Below the pieces are notes generated by a model. That model saw only the letters and a list, made by a program, of their open reading frames with translations. It made no database searches and was not told the origin of the DNA. From Streptomyces sp. I6 (lineage in GTDB: Bacteria > Actinomycetota > Actinomycetes > Streptomycetales > Streptomycetaceae), in contig RHDP01000001.1 in the NCBI GenBank assembly GCA_003725745.1, positions 5,435,501 to 5,499,500 of the forward strand: 64,000 nt of DNA. The letters run 5' to 3'. The translations under genes were made by a program, and so were the position numbers. Below, piece by piece: positions 23,316-32,218 of the stretch; within the stretch, counting starts at the first letter, position 1, and the number at the start of each line of letters is the position of its first letter.

Positions 23316-23778
23316 AGGAGAGCCGCGCAGGCACTAGTAGGGAGGCAAGTTCCCTTTGGTGTCAAGGGTGTTGGCGGCATGTCGGTTCGGATCAGGCCGC
23401 TTCCGCAGGACTCCCGCGACGGCGTCCGGTCGCCGCCGTACTGTGTCCAGGTGTTCTCGCGCACGTTCCCGCCGTGTCCGCGCCCACGAGGTCTCAACTC
23501 GGGAAAGACTGCTGCCCAACGCTGTTTTCGATCTTGCTCCGTCGGAGGGGAGTGGACTATACCTGTCGGCGTCCGCCTCGCCGGAAGGCACGGCGAAGGG
23601 CCGGGGGACGGGCAGACGACGTGTCGTCTGCGGCCCGGACGGCAGTCCGTTCCCACTGCCACGGAATCACCCCTGCACGACCAGCTTCAGCAATCGACCG
23701 CGGTGGCGGGGCCCTTCGTCCCAGGAAGGACGGGCGACCGGTTCACCGCCTGAGTCCTGGAGAAGGCGAGGACTGAGC

Positions 23779-25229
23779 ATGGGATCCACCTCCGGCCACC
23801 CGAACGGCGGTCTCGGCCGCCGCGACCTGATCAAGCGGTCCGCGGCGCTCGGCCTGGTCACCCTTCCCGCGATGGGCTTCCTGTCCGCCTGTGCCAGCGG
23901 CGGTGGCGGCGCCGGCGGCTCGAAGGTCGAGAAGGGCAAGGTCACCAAGACCAACCCGCTCGGCGTCAACGAGACCGCGGCCCTCGAAGTCGTCATCTTC
24001 GACGGGGGTTTCGGACAGCAGTACGCCATCGACGCGGAGAAGAAGTACAACGCGGCCTTCCCCGAGGCCCCCAAGGTCACGCACAAGGCCACCCAGAAGA
24101 TCCAGTCCGAGCTCCAGCCCCGGTTCAACGGAGGCACCCCGCCGGACCTCATCGACAACTCCGGCGCCGAGCAGATGGACATGGGCGTCCTCGTCGGCAA
24201 GAAGCAGCTCGCCGACCTCACCCCGCTGCTGGACGCGCCCTCGATCGACGACCCGGGCACCAAGGTCCGGGACACGCTCCGCCCCGGCATCGTCGAGATG
24301 GGCCAGTTCGACGGAGCGCCGGTCTGGATCCTCTACTACGCCTACACGGTTTACGGCGTCTGGTACTCGCGCACCGCGCTCGACCGGCTCGACGCGCAGT
24401 ACCCCGAGACCTGGGACGAGATGCTCGCCCTGTGCGAGAAGGCGAAGAAGCAGGGCATCGCGGGCTGGACGTACGCCGGCAAGCACCCCTACTACCTGCC
24501 GTTCTCGCTCTACCCGTTCATCGCCAAGATCGGCGGCCGGGAGGTCCTGGAGTCCATCGACAACCTGGAGCCGAACGCCTGGAAGCACCCGGCCGTCAAG
24601 GCCGCGTTCGAGGCGTACTACGAGCTCCAGCGGAAGGGCTACATCCTCAAGGGCACCCCGGCCTCGACCACATCCAGTCCCAGACCGCCTGGACCAAGGG
24701 CAGGGCGCTGTTCATCCCCAACGGCTCCTGGGTGGAGAACGAGGCGGCCAGCACCATGCCGAAGGACTTCGACCTCGCCGTCTCCGCGCCGTCCGGACTC
24801 GACGGCTCGGACAAGATGCCCTTCGGCACCCTCTGGGCCTCCGGCGGTGAGCCCTTCATCGTCCCGGCGAAGGCGAAGAACGTCGAGGGCGGCATGGAGC
24901 AGCTGCGGATCATGCTCAGCGAGGAGTCCTCGAGGAACTTCACCCGGCAGGTCAAGTCGCTGACCGCGTTCAACGGCGGCACCGACGGGATCGAGCTGAC
25001 GCCGGGTCTGAAGTCGGGCGTCGCCGCGCTGGAGAAGGCCGGCCGGAACGTCGTCAACCCGCGGTTGCAGGACTGGTACGTCAAGCTCCAGAAGGAGCAG
25101 ATCGGCGTCGCCGGTCTGGGCGAGATGATGGCCGGGCGGCTCACCCCGGCCGAGGCCGTCAGCAGGATCCAGGGCTTCGCCGACCGGGCCGCGCAGGACC
25201 CGTCCGTCAGGAAGTACCAGCACCAGTGA
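23779..25229 (+). CDS. ngcE: ABC importer substrate-binding lipoprotein, NgcE type
   Basis: This extracellular lipoprotein captures the sugar for the permeases encoded next. It starts MGSTSGHPNGGLGRRDLIKR: a twin-arginine motif, a hydrophobic stretch and lipobox LSAC. The family-1 binding-protein fold follows. The first frame ends after RKGYILKGTP and the second resumes GLDHIQSQTAWTKGRALFIP, with one G missing from a CCCCGG[G]CC context near 24660. Restoring it gives 483 residues, the size of NgcE. Streptomyces NgcEFG import N-acetylglucosamine and N,N'-diacetylchitobiose; the assignment rests on my recognition of the sequence and on synteny with rok7B7-xylFGH. ATG 23779 follows GGAGAAGGCGAGG. 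Confidence 0.8.
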
Positions 25230-25235
25230 GCGGCC

Positions 25236-25266
25236 CGTGCTCCCGGGGGCGCGCCCCGGGAGCACG
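25236..25266 (+). promoter_or_regulatory. intra-operon hairpin after ngcE
   Basis: A perfect 13-bp stem (25236-25248 with 25254-25266, loop GCGCG) starts 7 bases after the ngcE stop. Such structures commonly stabilise the binding-protein mRNA or partly terminate, giving more binding protein than permease. Confidence 0.75.
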
Positions 25267-25308
25267 CAGCACGGGGCGGATCACTCCTGAGGATCGGGGT
25301 CGGTAACC

Positions 25309-26232
25309 ATGCAGCACGGCAAGTACCGGTTCATCGCGGGGTTCCTGGCGGCCCCCCTGGCGCTGTACGCACTCTTCGTCGTCTGGCCGTTCGTCCAGTC
25401 CATCTACTACTCCTTCACGGACTGGACCGGTCTGAGCCCGGAGTTCTCCATGGTCGGCCTCGACAACTACGCCAGGCTCTGGGACGACGACGTCTTCTGG
25501 ACGTCGCTCCGGCACAGCCTGCTGTTCGCGCTGCTGCTGCCGGTGCTGACGATCGGCCTCGCCCTGTTCTTCGCCTTCATGATCAATGTGGGCGGGCGGC
25601 CCCGCCGGGGCGCCGCGGTCTCCGGGGTGCGGGGCTCGTCGTTCTACAAGATCGCCTACTTCTTCCCGCAGGTGCTCTCGATCGCGATCGTCGCCCTGCT
25701 CTTCCAGTTCGCGTACAACCCGGAGAGCGGGGCGATCAACTCCGGGCTGCGGGCGATCGGGCTCGACGGCGTCCAGCCGCTGTGGCTCGGTGACCCGGAC
25801 CTCGCCCTGTGGTGCGTGATGGCGGTCCTCGTCTGGTCCACGGTCGGCTTCTTCGTCGTCCTGTTCTCCGCGGGCATGGCGTCCATCCCCAGGGACTTCT
25901 ACGAGGCGGCGCTGCTGGACGGCGCGGGCCGGATCACCACCTTCTTCCGGATCACCCTGCCGCTGCTGCGGGACACCATCCAGTCCGGCTGGGTCTACAT
26001 GGGCATCCTCGCGCTCGGCGCCGAGTCCTTCGCGGTGGTGCAGATCATGACCACGGGGCCGGGCGGCCCCGACTACTCGACCACGGTGCTGGTGCTGTAC
26101 GTCTACCAGTCGGCGTTCCGCGACGGCGCCGCGGCCTACGCGACGACGATCGGCGTCGCCCTGCTCGTCGTCACGCTGGCCTTCGCGGCCGCCGTGATGA
26201 GGCTGGGCCGCCGCGAGCGCCTGGAGTACTGA
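25309..26232 (+). CDS. ngcF: ABC sugar permease, MalF/NgcF type
   Basis: This 307-residue inner-membrane protein has about six membrane segments, beginning YRFIAGFLAAPLALYALFVV. The cytoplasmic EAA loop that docks the ATPase is visible in YEAALLDGAGRITTFFRITL. The pattern is that of CUT1 (MalF-like) subunits. No ATPase gene is in the operon; in Streptomyces, CUT1 sugar importers, including NgcEFG and DasABC, are energised by the shared ATPase MsiK encoded elsewhere. The frame is intact. ATG 25309 lies 80 bp after ngcE, beyond the intra-operon hairpin. One base separates its stop from the ngcG start. Confidence 0.87.
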   Translation: MQHGKYRFIAGFLAAPLALYALFVVWPFVQSIYYSFTDWTGLSPEFSMVGLDNYARLWDDDVFWTSLRHSLLFALLLPVLTIGLALFFAFMINVGGRPRRGAAVSGVRGSSFYKIAYFFPQVLSIAIVALLFQFAYNPESGAINSGLRAIGLDGVQPLWLGDPDLALWCVMAVLVWSTVGFFVVLFSAGMASIPRDFYEAALLDGAGRITTFFRITLPLLRDTIQSGWVYMGILALGAESFAVVQIMTTGPGGPDYSTTVLVLYVYQSAFRDGAAAYATTIGVALLVVTLAFAAAVMRLGRRERLEY

Positions 26233-26233
26233 C

Positions 26234-27162
26234 GTGAAGACGACCGAGACCTCTCCCGCCGGCACCGCGGAACCCCTGCCGCACGAGGTGAAGGCCGGCC
26301 TTCCCGGCGCGGGGCCGGGGAAGGGCGGCGGGCGCGGCCGCGGCAGGGTCCTCAACGCCTTCTCGCACGGCGTGCTGGTCCTGTGGGCCTTCATGGTCGT
26401 CATGCCGCTGCTGTGGGCGGTGATGACGTCCTTCAAGGACGACAACGCGATCTTCAGCTCGCCGTGGTCGCTGCCGGACCGGATCCACTTCGAGAACTGG
26501 TCGCGCGCCTGGAGCCAGGCGCATATGAGCGACTACTTCCTGAACACCGTCCTGGTGGTCGCCGGCTCCCTCGCGGGCACCCTGCTGCTGGGCTCGATGG
26601 CGGCGTACGTCCTGGCCCGGTTCGACTTCCCCGGAAACCGCTTCCTCTACTTCCTCTTCATCGGGGGATGAGCTTCCCGATCATGCTGGCGCTGGTCCCG
26701 CTGTTCTTCGTCATGAACAACATTCAGCTCCTGAACACCATCCACGGCCTGATCCTGGTGTACATCGCCTACTCGCTGCCGTTCACCGTGTTCTTCCTGA
26801 CCGCCTTCTTCCGCACGCTGCCGACCTCGGTGGCCGAGGCGGCGCTGATCGACGGGGCCTCGCACACCCGGACGTTCTTCCAGGTCATGCTGCCGATGGC
26901 CAAGCCCGGACTGATCAGTGTGGGGATCTTCAACTTCCTCGGTCAGTGGAACCAGTACATGCTGCCGACGGTGCTCAACACCGAGCCGGAGCACAAGGTG
27001 CTCTCCCAGGGACTGGTGCAGCTGGCCGTCAGCCAGGGGTACAAGGGCGACTGGTCCGGCCTGTTCGCGGGCCTGGTGATGGCGATGCTGCCGGTGCTCG
27101 CCGCGTACACCGTCTTCCAGCGCCAGGTCGTCGCGGGCCTCACGGCGGGCGCCCTGAAGTAG
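26234..27162 (+). CDS. ngcG: ABC sugar permease, MalG/NgcG type
   Basis: This is ~309 residues: a 40-residue Gly/Arg-rich cytosolic lead, then six membrane segments starting VLVLWAFMVVMPLLWAVMTS. The EAA motif is VAEAALIDGASHTRTFFQVM. The first frame stops at FLFIGG and the second continues MSFPIMLALVPLFFVMNN. The G5 run at 26663-26667 would need six G to read through, matching the deletion pattern elsewhere in this window. The start is GTG at 26234, one base after the ngcF stop, so translation is coupled. Its function is the second half of the translocation pore. A strong hairpin follows the stop. Confidence 0.85.
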
Positions 27163-27182
27163 CCCCCGCCGCTCCGCCACCG

Positions 27183-27225
27183 CGCGCGTACCGCCCGCCG
27201 GCACCCCCGGCGGGCGGTACGCGCG
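27183..27225 (+). terminator. ngcEFG operon terminator
   Basis: A perfect 19-bp stem (27183-27201 with 27207-27225) with a 5-nt loop starts 21 bases after the ngcG stop. Confidence 0.9.
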
Positions 27226-27331
27226 CCTCCTCGGATAGGCCCGGCTTTCGCTCAGGTCTTGACGGAGAGCGGCCCGAAAGGCTCCCCTTGGAGTTCACAT
27301 GTTGGAGTGAAGAGCAGGAGTGTGTGAGTCG

Positions 27332-28531
27332 ATGGAGACTCCGGGGTCGCAGACATCTCTGCATCGGGCCAATCTCGAAAGGGTCGTACGCGCCGTGCGT
27401 CTGGCCGGTTCGCTCACCCAGGCCGAGATCGCGAGGAGCACGGGCCTGTCCGCCGCGACCGTCTCCAACATCGTCCGGGAGCTGAGGGAGGGCGGGACCG
27501 TCGAGGTCACCCCCACCTCCGCGGGCGGCCGCCGGGCCCGCAGCGTCTCGCTCAGCGGCGACGCCGGCATGGTCGTCGGCGTCGACTTCGGCCATACGCA
27601 CCTGCGGGTCGCGATCGGCAACCTGGCCCACCAGGTCCTCGCCGAGGAGTCCGAGCCGCTCGATGTGGACGCCTCCTCCGCCCAGGGCTTCGACCGGGCG
27701 GAGCTGCTGGTCAAACGGCTCATCGAGGCTACCGGAATCGGCCCGGACAAGATCGTCGGGGTCGGTCTGGGCGTGCCCGGGCCGATCGACGTGGAGTCCG
27801 GCACCCTGGGCTCCACGGCGATCCTGCCGGGCTGGAGCGGCATCAACCCCAGCCGGGAGCTCTCCGGCCGGCTCGGCGTGCCCGTGTACGTCGACAACGA
27901 CGCCAACCTCGGCGCCCTGGGCGAGCTGGTCTGGGGCAGCGGCCGCGGCGTGAAGGACCTCGCGTACATCAAGGTCGCCAGCGGTGTCGGCGCCGGACTC
28001 GTCATAGAGGGCCAGATCTACCGCGGCCCCGGCGGCACGGCGGGGGAGATCGGGCACATCACCCTGGACGAGTCGGGGCCCGTCTGCCGCTGCGGCAACC
28101 GGGGCTGCCTCGAGACGTTCACGGCGGCCCGCTACGTGCTGCCGCTGCTCCAGTCGAGCCACGGCCCGGACCTGACCATGGAGAAGGTCGTCCAGCTGGC
28201 GCGGGAGGGCGATCCGGGCTGCCGGCGGGTCGTCGCCGACGTCGGCCGGCACATCGGCAGCGGCGTGGCCAACCTGTGCAACCTGCTGAACCCCAGCAGG
28301 GTGGTCCTGGGCGGCAGTCTCGCGGAGGCCGGGGAACTGGTGCTCGCGCCGATCCGCGAGTCCGTCTCCCGGTACGCGATCCCCAGCGCCGCCCGGCGGC
28401 TCTCCGTCCTCCCGGGGGCGCTGGGCGCCCGGGCCGAGGTGCTGGGGGCGCTGGCCCTCGTGCTCGGCGAAATGGGCGATTCGACACTTCTGGACAGCTC
28501 AGTACCGGCGGGAAGTCTTGCCTTCACTTAG
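27332..28531 (+). CDS. rok7B7: ROK-family transcriptional regulator Rok7B7
   Basis: This 399-residue protein joins an N-terminal winged HTH (LTQAEIARSTGLSAATVSNI) to a ROK sugar-kinase-like domain. The ROK zinc site is present as CRCGNRGCLE (CxCGxxGCxE) with the preceding GEIGHITLD. A phosphate-type loop VVGVDFGHTHLRVAIGN and GVGLGVPGPIDVESGTLG also fit. Position between ngcEFG and xylFGH identifies it as Rok7B7, described in S. coelicolor as a regulator of carbon-source use, xylFGH and antibiotic production (literature recalled, not checked). ATG 27332 is chosen because AGGAG at 27316-27320 is properly spaced; GTG 27320 overlaps that site. Its own terminator is not evident. Confidence 0.85.
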   Translation: METPGSQTSLHRANLERVVRAVRLAGSLTQAEIARSTGLSAATVSNIVRELREGGTVEVTPTSAGGRRARSVSLSGDAGMVVGVDFGHTHLRVAIGNLAHQVLAEESEPLDVDASSAQGFDRAELLVKRLIEATGIGPDKIVGVGLGVPGPIDVESGTLGSTAILPGWSGINPSRELSGRLGVPVYVDNDANLGALGELVWGSGRGVKDLAYIKVASGVGAGLVIEGQIYRGPGGTAGEIGHITLDESGPVCRCGNRGCLETFTAARYVLPLLQSSHGPDLTMEKVVQLAREGDPGCRRVVADVGRHIGSGVANLCNLLNPSRVVLGGSLAEAGELVLAPIRESVSRYAIPSAARRLSVLPGALGARAEVLGALALVLGEMGDSTLLDSSVPAGSLAFT

Positions 28532-28532
28532 A

Positions 28533-28561
28533 TAACGAATGGCGACGTTGTCATCTCGTTA
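28533..28561 (+). promoter_or_regulatory. inverted repeat in the xylF promoter region
   Basis: TAACGA (28533-28538) and TCGTTA (28556-28561) form a 6-bp inverted repeat around 17 bp that includes GACGTTGTC. It begins at the rok7B7 stop and lies ~90 bases before xylF, making it a candidate Rok7B7 or LacI-type operator. Position-based inference. Confidence 0.4.
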
Positions 28562-28651
28562 AGGATTTACTCCTTGACGCTGGCGTTACAGCCGAGTTGA
28601 CTTCCAGCCACCTCGGCCGCAAGGACGCGGCCTCGTCAGGGAGGTTTCTGA

Positions 28652-29764
28652 ATGAACACGCAGATGCGTCGTGTCGCCGTGGCCGTGACCGCCGCCGCGA
28701 TGGCCGTGTCCCTCGCCGCCTGCGGCAGCGCCAAGGAGTCCGGCGACACCGGCGCCAAGACCGGTGCCGCCAAGGGCGACGCCCTCACCATCGGTCTCCT
28801 GCTCCCCGAGAACCAGACCGCGCGCTACGAGAAGTTCGACAAGCCGCTCATCGAGAAGAAGATCAGCGAGCTGACGAACGGCAAGGCCAAGGTCGTCTAC
28901 GCCAACGCCAAGCAGGACGCGACGCTGCAGACCCAGCAGGTCGACACGATGATCACCAACAAGGTCGACGCGCTGATCGTCGACGCGGTGGACTCCAAGG
29001 CCATCGCCGGCGGTGTCAAGAAGGCCAAGGACGCGGGCATCCCGATCATCGCCTACGACCGTCTCGCCGAGGGCCCCGTCGACGCCTACACCTCCTTCGA
29101 CAACGAAGAGGTCGGCAGGGTCCAGGGCGAGGCCCTCCTCGAGGCGCTCGGCGACAAGGCCAAGAGCGGCCAGATCGTCATGATGAACGGCTCCGTCACC
29201 GACCCGAACGCCGCGCTCTTCAAGAAGGGCGCCCACTCCGTCCTCGACGGCAAGGTGAACGTCGGCAAGGAGTACGACACCAAGGAGTGGAAGCCGGAGA
29301 ACGCCAACGCCAACATGGAGGCCGCTATCTCGGCCCTCGGCAAGGACAAGATCGTCGGCGTCTACTCCGCGAACGACGGCATGGCGGGCGGCATCATCAC
29401 CGCCCTCAAGGCCGGCGGCTTCGACAAGCTCCCGCCGGTGACCGGTCAGGACGCCGAACTCGCCGGTGTGCAGCGCATCGTCGCGGGTGAGCAGTTCATG
29501 AGCATCTACAAGCCGTACGCGCCGGAGGCGGCCGCGGCCGCCGAGATGGCCGTCGCGCTCGCCAAGGGCCAGAGCCTCGACGCGATCGCCACGTCCAAGG
29601 TCGACAGCCCCACCACCCAGGGCATCCCGTCCGTGCTCGTCCCGGTCGTCTCCCTGACCAAGGACAACATCGCGGACTCGGTCATCAAGGACGGCGTCTA
29701 CACCGCCGCCGAGATCTGCACCCCGAAGTTCAAGGCCGCCTGCGACGCGATCGGCCTGAAGTAG
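28652..29764 (+). CDS. xylF: xylose-type ABC importer substrate-binding lipoprotein
   Basis: This 370-residue lipoprotein has the signal MNTQMRRVAVAVTAAAMAVS and lipobox LAAC. The mature domain is a type-I periplasmic-binding fold (Peripla_BP_4): ALTIGLLLPENQTARYEKF, VDALIVDAVDSKAIAGGVKK, GIPIIAYDRL, IVGVYSANDGMAGG and VTGQDAELAGVQRIVAG. This is the XylF/RbsB class that binds monosaccharides, here most probably D-xylose. AGGGAGG precedes ATG 28652. It is the first gene of a three-gene importer; an intra-operon hairpin follows. It is probably controlled by the adjacent Rok7B7. Confidence 0.9.
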   Translation: MNTQMRRVAVAVTAAAMAVSLAACGSAKESGDTGAKTGAAKGDALTIGLLLPENQTARYEKFDKPLIEKKISELTNGKAKVVYANAKQDATLQTQQVDTMITNKVDALIVDAVDSKAIAGGVKKAKDAGIPIIAYDRLAEGPVDAYTSFDNEEVGRVQGEALLEALGDKAKSGQIVMMNGSVTDPNAALFKKGAHSVLDGKVNVGKEYDTKEWKPENANANMEAAISALGKDKIVGVYSANDGMAGGIITALKAGGFDKLPPVTGQDAELAGVQRIVAGEQFMSIYKPYAPEAAAAAEMAVALAKGQSLDAIATSKVDSPTTQGIPSVLVPVVSLTKDNIADSVIKDGVYTAAEICTPKFKAACDAIGLK

Positions 29765-29800
29765 GCACCACGTCCCCGAGGGACGCTCCCTGAAGCCTGG

Positions 29801-29848
29801 CCGGTGCCCCGCCCCCATCCAGCCCCCGCTATCGGGGCGGGGCACCGG
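29801..29848 (+). promoter_or_regulatory. intra-operon hairpin after xylF
   Basis: A perfect 15-bp stem (29801-29815 with 29834-29848, 18-nt loop) lies between xylF and xylG. It has the same placement as the hairpin after ngcE and probably lowers expression of the downstream transport genes relative to the binding protein. Confidence 0.75.
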
Positions 29849-29940
29849 GCAGAAACGCTTCTTCCAGCATCAGCTCGACCCTCCGCGCCACCCCTCCGGC
29901 GCGGTATCCCGCCGGTCAGGCGGCGAAGGAGATGGTTCAC

Positions 29941-30720
29941 GTGTCCGCTACGCCCGTGCTGGCGTTGCGCGGGGTCTCCAAGCGGTTCGGTGCCGTTCAG
30001 GCGCTCACCGACGTAGAGCTTGAGGTCCACGCCGGTGAGGTGGTCGCCCTGGTGGGCGACAACGGCGCCGGAAAGTCCACGCTGGTCAAGACGATCGCCG
30101 GCGTGCACCCCATCGATGAGGGCGTCATCGAGTGGGAGGGCAGGGCCGTGTCGATCGGCAAGCCCCACGACGCCCAGAACCTGGGCATCGCGACCGTCTA
30201 CCAGGACCTCGCGCTGTGCGACAACATCGACGTCGTCGGCAACCTGTACCTCGGCCGGGAACTCCGCAAGCGCGGCGTCCTCGACGAGGTCGAGATGGAG
30301 CGCCGCTCCCGCGAACTGCTGAGCACGCTGTCCATCCGCATCCCCAGCGTCCGCATCCCGATCGCCTCGCTGTCCGGCGGCCAGCGGCAGACCGTGGCCA
30401 TCGCCCGCTCGATGCTCGGCGCCCCCAAGCTGGTCATCCTCGACGAGCCCACCGCGGCCCTCGGCGTCGAGCAGACCGCGCAGGTGCTCGACCTGGTCGA
30501 GCGGCTCCGCGAGCGCGGCCACGCGGTCATCCTCATCAGCCACAACATGGCCGATGTGAAAGCGGTCGCCGACAGGGTGGCGGTGCTCCGGCTCGGCCGG
30601 AACAACGGCGTCTTCGACGTCAAGGCCACCTCGCAGGAAGAGATCATCTCCGCCATCACCGGCGCCACGGACAACGCCGTGACCCGTCGTGCGGCGCGCA
30701 CCTCGGAGGCGCAGAAGTGA
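29941..30720 (+). CDS. xylG: xylose-type ABC importer ATPase (single-domain)
   Basis: This 259-residue ATPase has Walker A in GDNGAGKST, Q-loop in TVYQDLALCDN, signature LSGGQRQ, Walker B LVILDEPTAA and H-loop LISHNM. E. coli-type XylG/RbsA have two fused ATPase domains of ~500 residues. This protein has one, so it must act as a homodimer. The GTG at 29941 is chosen because AAGGAG at 29926-29931 gives 9-nt spacing; the ATG at 29932 abuts the site. Its stop overlaps the xylH GTG (GTGA), giving tight coupling. Confidence 0.9.
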   Translation: MSATPVLALRGVSKRFGAVQALTDVELEVHAGEVVALVGDNGAGKSTLVKTIAGVHPIDEGVIEWEGRAVSIGKPHDAQNLGIATVYQDLALCDNIDVVGNLYLGRELRKRGVLDEVEMERRSRELLSTLSIRIPSVRIPIASLSGGQRQTVAIARSMLGAPKLVILDEPTAALGVEQTAQVLDLVERLRERGHAVILISHNMADVKAVADRVAVLRLGRNNGVFDVKATSQEEIISAITGATDNAVTRRAARTSEAQK

Positions 30721-32012
30721 GCATCGACAAGACCCCGGCACCCGCCGGCGGCCGCCACCGGGTGGTCAACCCGGACGCCGCGCACGACGCGGTCACCGCG
30801 GTCGACCCCCGGCTCCTGGTGCGCGGGCAGGGCCTCGGCGGCTACATCGCGGAGTTCAAGCGCAAGCTCCACGCCGGCGACCTGGGTTCCATCCCGGTCG
30901 TCATCGGCCTGATCCTGATCTGCGCGATCTTCCAGAGCCTGAACTCGCAGTTCCTCTCCGCGCAGAACCTCAGCAACATCGCCGTCACCATGGTCGCCAC
31001 CGGCATGATGGCCGTCGGCATCATCTTCGTGCTGCTGCTCGGCGAGATCGACCTGTCGGTCGGCGCGGTCAGCGGGGTGTCCGGCGCGATCGTGGCCGTG
31101 CTCAGCGTCACCCAAGGGATGAACGAGTGGCTGGCCGTGCTGGCGGCCATCGCCGGCGGTGCGGTCATCGGAGCCCTGCACGGCTTCTTCTTCGCCCGGA
31201 TCGGCGCCCCCGCCTTCGCCGTCACCCTGGCCGGCCTGCTGTTCTGGCAGGGCTTCATGCTCCAGCTCCTCGGCTCCCAGGGCACCATCAACCTGGACGG
31301 CGACGGCATCGTGGCCAAGCTGACCACGTACTACTTCTCCGACGTGGCAGCCGCCTACGGACTCGCCGGACTGGCCGTCGCCGTGTTCTTCGTCTCGGCC
31401 TCCACCGACGCCCGCCGCCGCCGGGCGGCCGGCATCCCGTCCCGGCCGCTCGGCGACATCGTGCTCCGCACGGTGCTGCTCGCCGCCGTGGCCTTCGCCG
31501 CCGCGTACGTGTTCAACCAGTACAAGGGCCTGCCGCTGGCGCTGGTGCTGTTCCTGGCGGTCCTGGTGTCCACCGACTTCGTCCTGCGGCGCACCGCCTA
31601 CGGACGCAAGGTCTTCGCCCTCGGCGGCAGCGTCGAGGCTGCCCGGCGCGCCGGCATCAACGTCACCGCGGTGCGGATCTCGGTCTTCGCCATCGCCGGC
31701 ACCTTCGCGGCCGTCGGCGGCCTGTTCTGGGCTTCCAAGATCGCCGCCGCCAACCAGAGCGCCGGCGCGGGCGAGCTGCTGATGAACGTCATCGCGGCGG
31801 CCGTCATCGGCGGCACCAGCCTCTTCGGCGGCCGCGGCCGCACCTGGAACGCGCTGCTCGGCGTCATGGTGATCGTCTCGATCCAGTACGGGCTCGCGCT
31901 GGAGGGCATCGCCACCCCGATCCAGTTCATGATCACCGGTGGGGTGCTCCTCGCCACCGTCGTGATCGACTCGGTCACGCGCAAGACGCAGAAGACCGCC
32001 GGCCGCGCGTAG
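30717..32012 (+). CDS. xylH: xylose-type ABC importer permease
   Basis: This 431-residue membrane protein of the XylH/RbsC family has about ten hydrophobic segments. Markers are FLSAQNLSNIAVTMVATGMM, VLLLGEIDLSVGAVSGVSGA and GAPAFAVTLAGLLFWQG. The C-terminal AAAVIGGTSLFGGRGRTWNA is the conserved cytoplasmic coupling loop. The GTG at 30717 overlaps the xylG stop by four bases. An N-terminal ~35-residue hydrophilic lead precedes the first helix. It is followed by a strong terminator. Confidence 0.92.
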   Translation: MSIDKTPAPAGGRHRVVNPDAAHDAVTAVDPRLLVRGQGLGGYIAEFKRKLHAGDLGSIPVVIGLILICAIFQSLNSQFLSAQNLSNIAVTMVATGMMAVGIIFVLLLGEIDLSVGAVSGVSGAIVAVLSVTQGMNEWLAVLAAIAGGAVIGALHGFFFARIGAPAFAVTLAGLLFWQGFMLQLLGSQGTINLDGDGIVAKLTTYYFSDVAAAYGLAGLAVAVFFVSASTDARRRRAAGIPSRPLGDIVLRTVLLAAVAFAAAYVFNQYKGLPLALVLFLAVLVSTDFVLRRTAYGRKVFALGGSVEAARRAGINVTAVRISVFAIAGTFAAVGGLFWASKIAAANQSAGAGELLMNVIAAAVIGGTSLFGGRGRTWNALLGVMVIVSIQYGLALEGIATPIQFMITGGVLLATVVIDSVTRKTQKTAGRA

Positions 32013-32025
32013 CGGCCACCCACCT

Positions 32026-32063
32026 GGCAGTGCCCTGCGCCGGAACCGGCGCAGGGCACTGCC
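32026..32063 (+). terminator. xylFGH operon terminator
   Basis: An 18-bp perfect inverted repeat (GGCAGTGCCCTGCGCCGG with its complement) separated by AA lies 13 bases after the xylH stop. Confidence 0.92.
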
Positions 32064-32218
32064 GCGTGTTCTCCCCCGGGGCGGGCAGCCGTACGCCAGG
32101 GCCCCGTGTCGTCCGAAGGGGTGACGCGGAACGCACCGCCCGATGACAGCCGCCGGGAGCGGAACATTAGACTCGGCGAAATCGACCAGCTCGACCAGCT
32201 CGAACGCAAGGAGGCACG

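Larger units (their letters stand above)
23131..23778. other. divergent control region between the GH92 gene and ngcE
   Basis: About 650 bases with no gene. It contains a G-tract array (23239-23269) and a perfect 12-bp palindrome (23304-23315). The open + frames crossing it are low-complexity (Met-Gly-Arg-Asp repeats) or lack any family match. Confidence 0.6.

Noticed and set aside
26663-26670. Programmed ribosomal frameshift at the G-run in ngcG
   Set aside because: The same one-base deficit recurs in about fifteen unrelated genes with no slippery-plus-structure context, so missing bases explain it better.
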